The position numbers and the translations under genes were made by a program. From the NCBI GenBank assembly GCA_963792175.1, contig CAWBVG010000003.1, positions 1 to 64,000 on the forward strand: a DNA stretch of 64,000 nucleotides, written 5' to 3'. This DNA comes from CAWBVG01 sp963792175 (lineage in GTDB: Bacteria; Acidobacteriota; Vicinamibacteria; Vicinamibacterales; CAVVIG01). This document shows, one piece after another, positions 37,558-47,856 of this stretch (within the stretch, counting starts at the first letter, position 1; each line of letters begins with the position of its first letter). The notes beneath the pieces were generated by a model that saw only the letters and a list, made by a program, of their open reading frames with translations, did not search any database and was not told the DNA's origin.

Positions 37558-40044
37558 ATCGATCCGCTTCCGATCGATTCGCACATCGATCTGATCCTCG
37601 AGCACGTGCGCCGATCGCGCGCGGCCGTCGTCACCGCCGCGCCCGGCGCCGGCAAGACGACGCGTGTGCCGCCGGCGCTGATGGCGGACGGACCGGTCAT
37701 CCTGCTCCAGCCGCGCCGCGTCGCCGCCCGCGCGATCGCGTCCCGTATCGCGCTCGAACGCGGCTGGACGCTCGGCCGCGAGGTCGGCTGGCAGGTCCGC
37801 TTCGATCGCCGGTTTTCCAGCGAGACCCGGCTGCTCGTCGTGACCGAGGGGATCCTCACCGCACGTCTGCAGGCCGATCCGCTGCTCTCGGATTTCCGGA
37901 CCATCGTTCTCGACGAGTTTCACGAACGGAGCATCCACGCCGATCTTGCGCTTGCGCTGGCGCGCCAGGCGTGGCGCGCGCGTGACGGCCTGCAGAATCG
38001 TCGTGATGTCGGCGACCCTCGACACGGCGCCGGTGTCGTCGTTTCTCGATGGCTGCCCGGTCGTGGACGTGCCCGGGCGCGTTCACGCCGTGGACGTCGC
38101 CTACGCGCCCGCGCAATCCGTGGCGGGCGCCGTGGCCGACGTGCTCGCCGTCACCGACGGACAGGTGCTGTGCTTTCTGCCGGGCGCCTCGGAAATCGCC
38201 GCGCGGCCGGGGACATCCAGCAGACGCGTGCCGGGCGTCGAGGTGGTGCCGCTCCACGGATCGCTCGACGCCGACGCGCAGGATCTCGCCTTGCGGCCCT
38301 CGCCGCGCCGCCGCGTCATCGTCGCGACGAACATCGCCGAGACGTCGCTCACGGTGCCGGGCGTGACGGCCGTCGTCGACAGCGGCCTGCACAAGGTCGC
38401 CCGGTACGACGCGGACCGCGGGATCGACAGCCTGGAGACCGAACGCATCACGGCCGACGCCGCCGATCAACGCGCGGGCCGCGCCGGCCGGATCGCGCCC
38501 GGCGTGGTTCGCCGGCTATGGGACGCGCGCGATCGTCTTCGCCCGCATCGCGAGCCGGAGATCCACCGCATCGACCTCGCGAGCACGGCGCTGGATGTGA
38601 TTGCCTGGGGCGGCGATCCGCGCACGCTCGAGTGGTTCGAACCGCCGCGGAGAAGAGCCGCTCGATGCGGCGCTGGAACTGCTCGCGCGGCTCGGACTGA
38701 TTGACATGCCCGTCGTATCAGGCTCGCCGGTCGCGCCGAAGCCGCTTCGCGGCGAAGGCGGAAGCCGGCCGGCGCGCGCCATCGAGCTGACCGCGATTGG
38801 AGACCAGGTCCGGCGGCTGCCGCTGCACCCGCGCCTGGCACGCATGCTCGTGGCGGCAGATGGCGCGCGCTCGATGGCGCGAGCATGTGCGCTGCTGTCC
38901 GAGCGTCACCTGCTGCCGCCGCGAACCGCGTCGACCACGTCCGATCTCTTGTCCGCGATCGACGGCTGGCATGCCATTCCGCCACACGTCCAGCGAGTGG
39001 CGGAGGACGTAGCACGGGCATTTCCACCTCCGCTCGCATCTATCCGCGAGCCTGCCGGAGTCCGCAACTCGAGCGAGCGAAGGCGGAAAAGGCCGCGCTA
39101 CCCTGTCGGACGAACGGTTCCTTCGCGCGGTGTTGTCGGGCTATCCCGATCGCGTCGCCCAACGCCGCTCGCCTGGATCGCCGAACGTGCTGCTCGCGTC
39201 CGGCACCGGCGCGACCATCGCGCGCGAGAGCGGCGTGCGCGATGGCGAATTCCTGGTCGCCCTGGACGTGCGTCGATCTGAGTCCGCAATCCACGATCAA
39301 TCCGCAATCCGACATCCGCAGTCCGGCCAGTGCTCAGGCCGCCCTGAGGTGCCGAGGGCGCCTGATCCGTTTGGCGAGTCTCGTCGAGCGCGACTGGCTC
39401 GCAGCCGACGAGCGCTGACGTGGTCCACCGATTCGACGAAGACTCCGGGTCGGTGAAGGCCGTCGCGGTCGACCGATATGACGCGCTCGTCCTTCGTGAG
39501 CGGCCGGTCGCCGTGGATCCCGAGGTCGGCGCGCGGCTCCTTGCCGAGGCGTGGCTCGCCCGCGGCCCGAGCGAGGACGATCGGCGGCTGTTGCGGCGTC
39601 TGAAATTCGCCGGACACGAGATCGACGTCGGCGGAGCGGTTCGAACCGCCGCGTACGGCGTCAAGCGGCTCGACGACATCGATCTGACGCGCGCGCTGGC
39701 GCCGGATGTCCTGCGCGACACTGGAGCGCGACGCTCCCGAGCAGCTCGCAGTGCCGAGCGGCCGCCACCACCGGCTCGAATATCACGAGGATGGGACGGT
39801 CGGCGTGGCCGTGAAACTGCAGGAGCTGTTCGGCCTCGCGGAGACGCCGCGCATCGGCCGGCGCCGCGAGCCGGTGGTGCTGTCGCTGCTCGCGCCGAAC
39901 GGGCGGCCGGTGCAGGTGACGCGCGATCTGCGCAGCTTCTGGGATCGCACCTACCCGGAGGTGAGGAAGGAACTGCGCGGACGTTATCCGAAGCACCCGT
40001 GGCCGGAGGATCCGTGGAAGGCGCTTCGCCCTCGTCAAAGTTAA
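37558..40044 (+). CDS. hrpB: ATP-dependent helicase HrpB (multiple frameshifts)
   Basis: A DEAH-box helicase, recognised from N-terminal LPIDSHIDLILEHV, Walker A AAPGAGKTT, Walker B-like DEFHERS, SATLDT, ATNIAETSLTVPGV and QRAGRAGR, and by a C-terminal HrpB domain (FWDRTYPEVRKELRGRYPKH). No normal start codon precedes LPIDSH in frame; an ATA at 37552 or an erroneous base is possible, and the first GTG is 37606. Frame breaks lie near 37993, 38650, 39060-39110, 39280-39420 and 39718. Repeat-like DNA sits at the third and fourth breaks. RNA helicase activity is known for the family; its cellular role is poorly defined. Confidence 0.88.
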
Positions 40045-40048
40045 AACC

Positions 40049-40107
40049 AAAAGTTAAAAGTTAAAACCAGAAAAAGACAGTCTTCCTGGTTTTACCTTTT
40101 AACTTTT
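40049..40107. terminator. AT-rich bidirectional terminator hairpin between hrpB and the kinase gene
   Basis: Arms 40049-40070 and 40086-40107 pair at 21 of 22 positions, with an inner aagac/gtctt pair in the loop. The A-rich left and T-rich right arms are unusual for this GC-rich genome and would give a poly-U tract on both transcripts. The stop codon of the converging kinase gene (40092-40094, minus strand) is inside the right arm. Confidence 0.7.
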
Positions 40108-42683
40108 AACTTATCGTCTAAGTTGCCGAAGAGAGGCTGCCCCGCCCGCGCCGCATAGAAGCCGAAGCAGCGCCAGGCCGATCACCAGCGCCATCGTCAG
40201 GTTGGAGCGTCGTCGCCGTCCAGTGCGACATCGGGACAGCGTCAGCGGAATGGTCTCCAGCACGCCGTCGACCGCCGTCACGATGACCCGTAACCAGAAG
40301 GCCGAAGCGGACGACCATGGTCACGACAGCGGTGACAACGACAGCTGGTACAGCGCGGCGATCCATGACGGCGCGCGCTGGTCAGCAATTCGCTGCGCTC
40401 TGAACCAGCGGCCAGCACGACGACGCTTGCGATCGACAGCGAGCGCCGTGCGCCGGAACGCCAGCCGCAGCAGCACGTAGCCGAGGACCCCAAACATCGC
40501 CTGGAAAAGGCCGGACACCAAGGCCCTGGTCGAAGAGCGTGCTGACGAGCGTGCCGCCGCCGGCGAGCGCGGCGACGTTCGACGGAACGACGGCAGCGCT
40601 GATGGCCGGCCGAACAGCGGCGGCAGCAGGCGGTAGAGCGCTTCCAGCGAGCGCAAGGCCGACCGCGATCGCGCAACCAATGAGGACGTCGCGGCCGACG
40701 CGCGGATCGCGCATGTACCCGGACATCAATCGCGTCCAGCCGAGAATGCCGTCCGGCCAGAAACGGCGCACGTACGGTTCGAGCGCCGATGTACATCAGC
40801 CAGGACCCACGGCCGTCACGAAGAGCACGCGGCCCCATGTTCCTGATGAAAAAGTTCATCTCGGTGTTCACATCCGAACGTGATGGCGCGGCGATCACCC
40901 AGCACACCACGTAGCCGGTCAGCAGAAACAGCGACAGCCTGCCGGCGCCGCGGGTATCGGCGCGCTTCGCGCGGACGTTCCACCGCGCGATCAGCAGCGC
41001 CGCGATCACGAGCGCGACGATCGCGAGCGACACGAATCCGCTGAGCACCGTCTGCGCGGTCGGTCCGAGTCACCGGCGCCATGCGCGTGGGGCGCGCCCA
41101 CGGACCGAGCGACGAACAGCGACGTCGGACGGCCGCGATAGGCTGCCGCCTCCACGCGGACGCGATACTCCGGATGATCGTGAGCGGTCCTTCCCAGGCC
41201 GCGCGCGTATCGGCGAAGTCGCGCGGCGACCACTGCGGCCGACCGGCGTGAACGCCTTCATGTCAGACCGGCGGCGTCGAAGAGCTTCTCCCACGGCGGC
41301 GTCGATGGCGGGGCGGCGTGCTGTCGAATTGCGAAGGCACCACCTGGAACTCGACGACGCGTCCCAGCGTGTCGACAATCACCAGCGTCATGCCGGAGAC
41401 CGTCATCGGCGGATCGGTGGCTGTCACCTGAATCTGCGTGCGGCTCGTGACGAGCGGCCGCGGGCTCGTGCGATGCCAGAACACGAGCGCCCAGGGACTT
41501 CCGGTGTTCAGAATGTCCCAGCGTTGCGGCCGCTGATCGACCGTTGGCAGCCAGCGCAGAAACGTCCGAGCGATCGCCAGCCCGGACGCGGAATCGGCGA
41601 CCGGCTCGGTGTAGCCCACCGACTTCAGGAACTGCTGGACACGATCGGCCAGAACCGCCGGCGGCTTGTCGAGAGGGACGCGGCCGGTGATGGTCGATCC
41701 GCGTCGCGATAAACGCGAGCGCGATCGCGCCGATCGCGACGAATGCGACGGCCGCGAGTCCGCGTCCAACGCCCAGCGCCTCACTTTCGCCGGCGGCGAC
41801 CAGCATCGCGGGCGACGGCGTTTCGCCGGCCGCCAGCGCCGCGGCGAGCGGATCGCCGCCGGGCAGCGCCGCCGCGACGGCCAGCGCCGAGCCCGGCCGC
41901 TTTTGCGGGTCCTTGTCCAGGCACCGCAGGATGACGCGCTCGACCGCCGGGTCGAGATCGCGGACGACGGACGAGGGCGTCGTGACCGCCCGTGTCGTGC
42001 AGCTGCTTCAGATCGCCAGCGACTTCGCGTCGATAGGCGCGACGGCCGGTGAAGATCTCGAACAGGACCAGCCCGAGGCGCATAGATATCGGTGCGGACT
42101 CGACGCCGGCTGTCCATCAGCTGCTCCGGCGCCATGTACTGCGGCGTGCCGGCGAACGTGGCGAGCGTCGTCGGCTCGTCGGCCATCGCGGCGGTCGGCG
42201 ATGCCGAAATCGGTGATGCGGACGTTGCCTTCGCCGTCGATCATCACGTTGGCCGGCTTCGAGATCGCGGTGCAGCACGCCGCGTTCGTGCGCGGCGGCG
42301 ACTCCGGCGCACAGCTGCCGCGCGAGCTCGATCGCCTTGTCCTGCGGGATCCGGCCGATGCGTCGCAGCAGCGACGCGAGGTCCTCGCCATCGATGTACT
42401 CCATGGTGAGGAAGCGGCGGCCGTCGGCTTCGCCGAGGTCGTAGAGGCGGACGACGTTCTTGTGCGAGACTTGGCGGGCGGTGCGCAGCTCGTTGTGGAA
42501 CTGCGCGAGCTTCTGCGGGTCGCCGCCGACCCCTTCGGGCAGGAACTTCAGCGCGACCGGCTGATCGAGCGTGAGGTCGTCGGCCCGGTAGACCTCGCCC
42601 ATGCCGCCCCGGCCGAGCAGCGCGACGAGACGATAGCGGCCGGCGATGATCGCGCCCGGCGCGAAGCGGCTCGCCGCCGTCAT
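40092..42683 (-). CDS. Membrane Ser/Thr protein kinase with polytopic C-terminus (many frameshifts)
   Basis: About 860 aa when repaired. ATG at 42683 starts MTAASRFAPG; an upstream ATG at 42757 (MVRIPDADLDV) may be the true start if another base is wrong. The kinase domain shows GRGGMGEVYRA, catalytic HRDLKPANVMID (restored by deleting a base near 42264), DFGIA and GTPQYMAPEQL. Breaks also lie near 42193, 42081, 41993, 41700, 41265 and several points below 41080. After the kinase come a membrane helix, an extracytoplasmic region (about 41250-41650) and several C-terminal helices ending GQPLFGNLDD. It resembles large acidobacterial transmembrane kinases; substrates are unknown. Confidence 0.85.
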
Positions 42684-42778
42684 GCCGGCGTGCGCCGCGC
42701 TGCCGGCGCCCGGCGAGGCGCCCGAACGTCGAGATCGGCGTCGGGAATCCTGACCATGGCGGCTACGGCCTTCTATTC

Positions 42779-42818
42779 GTAGAGGCGAACGACGTTCCTG
42801 TGCAAGACTTGACGGCAC
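42779..42818 (-). pseudogene. Relic of a second kinase gene beside the kinase
   Basis: This 40-bp stretch matches 42441-42480 inside the kinase gene at 33 of 40 positions. On the minus strand it reads RQVLHRNVVRLYE then a stop, against ARQVSHKNVVRLYDLGE in the kinase. The reading frame is closed on both sides by stops within about 20 codons, so it cannot be a gene; it looks like a remnant of a paralogous kinase. Confidence 0.6.
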
Positions 42819-42847
42819 ACCGGAGAATTCTACTGGAGGAACAGCGC

Positions 42848-43477
42848 ATGACATCCAGACTGATTGCAGCCGGCGCGGTCGCGCTGGCCTGGAGCGTGGT
42901 GACAATGGCGCAAGGCGGGCGGCCTGCGAGTCCGGCCGGCACCGCCGCGACCGAAGTGCTCGGGAAGTACGACACCAGCGGCGGCGAACCGGTCTACAAG
43001 GGCGGGAAATGGATCGAGATTACCTACGGCCGTCCGATCAAACGGGGCCGCGATGTCCTGGGCGGCAGCGGCGCCAACTACGGCAAGGTCGCGAATCCCG
43101 ATGCGCCGGTGTGGCGCGCTGGCGCGAACAACTCGACCCAGCTGAAAACCGAGGTGCCGCTCGTGATTGCCGGGAAGACCGTGGCACCGGGCACCTACAC
43201 GATGTTCATCGATCTGAAGCCGAACAACTGGACGCTGATCGTCTCGAACTGGAAGGCACAGACGCGATACGACCCGAACAACAAGGCGGAGCTCTGGGGC
43301 GCCTACAACTACACGCCTGATAAGGACGTGGTCCGCGCGCCGATGACAGTTGGCACGCTGCCGTGGTCGGTTGACCAGCTCACGTGGGCATTCACCGACA
43401 TGAGCGACGCCGGCGGCAAGATCACGCTCATGTGGGATAAGACAGTCGCCTCCGTGCCGTTCAGGGTCGGCTCGTAG
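42848..43477 (+). CDS. Exported DUF2911 domain protein
   Basis: A protein of 209 aa. The start ATG at 42848 is preceded by GGAGG (42834-42838). It has a signal peptide ending near VVTMAQGG. The DUF2911 body includes ITYGRPIKRGRDV, LPLVIAGKTVAPGTY-type VPLVIAGKTVAPGTYT, and the C-terminal VDQLTWAFTD. The family is widespread in Acidobacteria and Bacteroidota and has no assigned function. It is divergent from the kinase gene. Confidence 0.88.
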   Translation: MTSRLIAAGAVALAWSVVTMAQGGRPASPAGTAATEVLGKYDTSGGEPVYKGGKWIEITYGRPIKRGRDVLGGSGANYGKVANPDAPVWRAGANNSTQLKTEVPLVIAGKTVAPGTYTMFIDLKPNNWTLIVSNWKAQTRYDPNNKAELWGAYNYTPDKDVVRAPMTVGTLPWSVDQLTWAFTDMSDAGGKITLMWDKTVASVPFRVGS

Positions 43478-43581
43478 AAAGTCTGAAGTGTCAAGTTTCA
43501 AGTCTCAAGTTGAAGTCCTGAAGTCTGAGGGCCGGTGAACCTGGGGTTCCCGGTCCTCGTAATACTGGGAGCCGCCGCCCT
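43478..43581. repeat. Short-word repeat cluster between DUF2911 and ADOP copy 2
   Basis: Between 43484 and 43528 the words tgaagt, caagt and tcaag recur (tgaagtgtcaag, tttcaagtctcaag, ttgaagtcctgaagtc), an AT-richer stutter in a GC-rich genome. A gccggtgaacctggggttcccggt hairpin region follows at about 43531-43554. No gene was seen. Confidence 0.45.
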
Positions 43582-46060
43582 ATGACGTTGCTCCGCGATG
43601 TGCGCCACGCGCTTCGACTGCTGCGGCGGACGCCGGGTTTCACGGCTGTCGCCGTCCTCGTCCTGGCGCTCGGCATCGGCGTCAACGCCGCCGTGTTCTC
43701 GGTGGTCAACACGCTGGTCCTTCAGCCGCGGCCCGGACGCATCGATCGGGCGCTCGGCGTCTTCAGCCGCGAGCGCTCGAAGCCCGATCACTACCGCGAC
43801 TTCTCCTATCCCGCCTACACGGATCTTCGCGACCGCAGCAACGTGTTCGAAAGCCTCATGGCGCACACGTTCTCGACGATCGGCGTCGGCGAAGGGGATG
43901 CGGTCAAGCAGACGTTCGCCGCTCTCGTCTCGGCGAACTACTTCGAGACCCTTGGCGTGCCGCTGGCCGCCGGACGCCCGTTCACGCTCGACGAGGAGCG
44001 GCCGGGGACGCGGGCGCCGGTCGCGATCGCGTCCTACGCCGTCTGGCGCAAAACCGGATTGTCGCCGTCGTTTGTCGGGAGCACGGTCCGCGTGAACGGG
44101 ACGCCGGTCACGGTCGTCGGCGTGACCGCGCGCACCTTCACCGGCACGATGACCCTGATGTCGCCGCAGTGGTGGTTCCCGCTCGGGGAGCTACGACATC
44201 ATCGTCAACGAGGTGTTCAAGCAGCGCACCACCGGCTTGACCGATCGCGGCAACTACGCGGTGAACATCGCCGGCGTGTTGAAGCCTGGCGTCGGCCGCG
44301 TCGCGGCGGACAAGGCACTCGATGCGTTCGCCAAACAGCTGGACGCGGAGTACGCCGGCACCGACCACGATCAGACGTTTCTGCTCGCCAGCCTGCCGCG
44401 CATGGGCGTCAGCTCGCAGCCGGAGACCGAATCCGAGCTGGTCAGCTTTTCCGCGCTGCTGATGCTGATGGGTGCGCTGGTGCTGGTGGTGGCCTGCCTC
44501 AACCTCGCCAATCTGCTGCTCGCGCGCGGAACTGCCCGCCGCCGGGAGATCGCGATCCGGCAGGCGCTCGGCAGCGGCCGCGCGCGGATCGTCCGGCAGC
44601 TCCTGGTCGAGGGGTTGACGCTGGCGGCGCTTGGAGCGGTCGCCGGTCTCGTCATCGGCTGGTGGTCGACGCGTGCGCTCGCCGCGTGGTTGTCGAGCGC
44701 GCTGCCGCTCGGCATCGATCTCACCGTTGAACCGTCGTGGCGGCTGGTGATGGCCGCCGTCGCGCTGGCCGTCCTCAGCACCGCGTTCTTTGCGCTCGGA
44801 CCTGCGATCGCGCTCTCACGCCCGAACGTCAGCCCCGACCTGAAAGAGACGCCTGGACGCACGCGCCGCAGGACCGCTTCTGCGCTGGTGGTCATGCAAC
44901 TCGCCGTGTCGCTCGCCCTGGTCGCGGCGGGAGGGCTCTTCGTTCGAGCCGCGATTCGAGCGGCCTCGGCCGATCCCGGGTTTTCTCTGGACCGCCAGTT
45001 GATCGTCTCGATCGATCCGAGTCTCGCCGGCTACGATCAGGCGCGATCGCGCAATCTCTTCCGGTCGGCGCTGCAGCGCGTGCGCGCCATTCCGGGTGTG
45101 CAACACGCGAGCGTCGCGTCGCTGGTGCCATTTGGCGCGATGCGCGAGGGGCGCTCCGCACGGCTGTCGCCAGGTGACGATCCCGTCGGTGGAGATTTTC
45201 TGGTCGTCGGCGCCGGCTACTTCGAGACGGTCGGACTGCCGTTGCTGCGTGGCCGTGAATTCACGCCCGTCGAGGAGGACCCCGTCGGTCAGCTGAGCGG
45301 CGTCTCGCCGATCATCATCGATCGGCACATGGCGGAGAAACTGTTCAAGGATGCCGACCCGATCGGTCGGCAGGTGCTGGTTCAACCGCGGGAAGGCGAG
45401 GCGTCGCAGCCGTACGAGGTCGTCGGCGTCGTTGCCGAGATGCGACACGACATCTTCGACCAGAATCCGCGGCCGCACCTGTTCGTGCCGTCCGGTCCCA
45501 GCTTCCGAACGATGATGACGATTCACGTTCGTACCCAACCGGGCTCGGACGACGCGGCCATGCTCACCGCCATCCGCGGCGAGTTGCTCCGCCTCGACCC
45601 GCGTCTGCCGATCACGGCCGCGAGCACGATGACGCAGCACCGCGATCGGAGCATTACGGAATGGGCCGTCCGAGCGGCGGCGACGCTCTTCACCGCCTTC
45701 GGCGCGCTGGCGCTGCTGCTGGCGACGATTGGCGTCTACGGTCTGAAGGCGTACGACGTGTCGCGGCGCACGCGTGAGATCGGCATCCGGATGGCGCTCG
45801 GCGCCACGGCGGCGAATGTCCGGCAGTTGGTCGTTCGTGAAGGCCTGCGCACCACCATCGTCGGCCTGGCGATCGGGACGTTGATGGCGGCAGGCATCGG
45901 TAAGCTCGTGAGCGGGTTGTTGTACCGCGTGAGCCCCTTCGATCCGCTGGTGCTGACGGCCGCCATCGTGGTCCTGTCGACCGCGTCGCTGCTCGCGTGT
46001 TACCTTCCCGCCCGTCGTGCCACGCGCGTTGTGCCGCTGGAAGCGCTCCGAGCGGAGTGA
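43582..46060 (+). CDS. MacB/FtsX-like permease of the ADOP type (copy 2, one frameshift)
   Basis: About 825 aa after repair: one extra G in the gggg run near 44187 splits the gene between WWFPLGS and YDIIVNEVFKQ. Layout: first TM helix (VAVLVLALGIGVNAAVF), periplasmic MacB domain, FtsX core (GALVLVVACLNLANLLLARG), a second periplasmic domain, a second FtsX core (LALLLATIGVYGLKAYDVS) and the typical end PARRATRVVPLEALRAE. It is likely an export or signalling permease without its own ATPase. The CRTAC1-like gene follows closely. Confidence 0.92.
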
Positions 46061-46105
46061 CGTCGCCGATGGAGCGCGAGGCTTTAGCCGGCGATCGCGC
46101 CTGGC

Positions 46106-47856
46106 GATGGCCTGCGCTAGCAGTGGGTGTTCGCCGATGCTGACTCGGCGCTCGGCGCCTGGCTCCAGATCCGTCGCCGCGATTCGCGCTCGTCCAGCCG
46201 GATCTGTTTTCCGCCAACGGCGGCCAGGCCAACGCGTGGGCCGACTTCGACAACGACGGCGACCTCGACGAGTTCGTCGGCTTCCGCGGCCGCCCGAACC
46301 GCTTGTACAGGCAGGACCACGGACGGTTCGACGATGTCGCGGCGGCCGTCGGCCTGGCGGACACGATCGAGACACGCGTCGCGGCGTGGGGCGACTTCGA
46401 CGGCGACGGCCACCTCGATCTGTACGTCGGCTTTGCCGGCGGCGTCCCCAACAAGCTGTATCGAAACGACGGCAACGGACGCCATTTCACCGACGTGGCG
46501 CCGGCGCTCGGCCTCCGTCTCGTCGGCGTTTCGCGGCAGGCGTCGTGGATCGACTACGACAACGATGGCGATCTCGACCTCTTCGTGGCATTCCGCGACC
46601 AGCCGAACCGGCTGTTTCGCAACGACAACGGCCGCTTCACCGACGTCACCGTCGAATCGGGCGTCGGCGATCCGCGCAAGACCGTCGGCGCCGTGTGGTT
46701 CGACATCGACGGCGACGGCGATCTGGACCTGTTCGTCGCGAACCAGAACGGCGACACCAACGGCCTGTTTCGGAACGACGGCGGCCATTTCGTCGACGTC
46801 GCCCGTGAATGGGGCGTCGAGGCGCCGCGGGCGTCAGAGGAGTTCGGCGGCGTCGGCGCGGCTGTGGCCGACTTCGACGGCGACGGCTTCCTCGATCTGT
46901 TCGTCGCCAACTATGGACCGAGCGCGCTGTACCGCAACGAGGGTGGCAAGCGCTTCGTCGACGTGACGAAGGAGACCGGACTGTTTTTCGCCCAGCATGC
47001 GACTACGCCGTCGTGGGGCGACTACGACAACGACGGCCGGCCGGATCTGTACGTCGCCGGATTCCTGGTCACCGAGACGCACTATCCCGATCACCTGTTC
47101 CACAACACGGGGTCAAAATTGATTCTCTGCATCGCCGGCGGCTGCATGGACGAGCTGATCCCGGCGCGATGTGCTGCCCGAGCTTGAATGCACGATGCCA
47201 GCCACGGCGTTCAGTGGGTCGACTTCGACGGCGACGGCGCGCTGGACCTGGCGCTGGCGAATAACGATGCGAAAGGCGGGCACTTCCTGTTCAGGAACCT
47301 CCTGCCGCCCTCGGTCGCTCGTCGTTCGCTTGCCGTCGACGTCGTCGACGAGCGCGGCCGTCACACGAAGGCGGGCGCCGAGGTGCGGGTCTACGCCGCA
47401 GGAACGCGGCGCCTGATTTCGTCTGGCCTCGTCGACACCGGTGGCGGTTACTGCTCGCAGAACGTCATGCCGGTGCATGTCGCCACCGCCGGCGCCTCGC
47501 GCGTCGATATCGAGGTCACCTCGATGACGAAATCAGGGCGCCGAACCACGGTGCGGCGGAACCAATCCGTCCCTCGACAGGCTCGGGACGCCCTGAGCTC
47601 GCCGAAGGGCGCAATCCGGGATCCGAAATCCGGAATGCGACTATTCGGATCGCAGTGCCATAGTCGGATCGACGCGAGTCGCGCGCCACGCCGGCACGTA
47701 GCAGGCGACGAGCGCGACCGCCATCAGCGTCGCCACCACGGCCGCGAACGTCGCCGGATCGGTCGGCGGTCACGCCGAAGAGCAGGTCCTGTATCCAGCG
47801 CGACAGGGCGACGGCTCCGGCCACGCCGATCGCCGCGCCGATCGCCGTCGTCGTGA
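46106..47856 (+). CDS. CRTAC1-like FG-GAP/VCBS repeat protein with ASPIC/UnbV domain (frameshifted)
   Basis: Repeated calcium-binding-type motifs DFDGDGHLDLYVG, DYDNDGDLDLFVA, DIDGDGDLDLFVA and DFDGDGFLDLFVA form a beta-propeller. The C-terminal ASPIC/UnbV-like domain has AGAEVRVYAAGTRRL and GGGYCSQNVMPVH. The N-terminus is uncertain: an ATG at 46106 reads a short lipobox-like ASSGC, and the frame must shift once or twice before 46170. A second break lies near 47110-47190. The homologous part ends about 47565; the in-frame stop at 47856 lies inside the opposing ADOP. Probably extracellular; ligand unknown. Confidence 0.8.
47571..47640. repeat. Dispersed hairpin repeat between convergent genes
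   Basis: tccctcgacaggctcggga (about 47571-47589) folds into a small hairpin and cgccct/agggcg (47589-47594 with 47606-47611) into another. The words aatccg/atccgaaatccgga follow at 47613-47636. This ctcgacaggctcgggac-type sequence resembles short dispersed repeats found in many genomes. It lies between the CRTAC1-like gene and the converging ADOP. Confidence 0.5.

Noticed and set aside
43484..43528. CRISPR-like array
   Set aside because: The repeated words are only 5-8 nt, irregularly spaced, with no constant spacers and no cas genes in the window.
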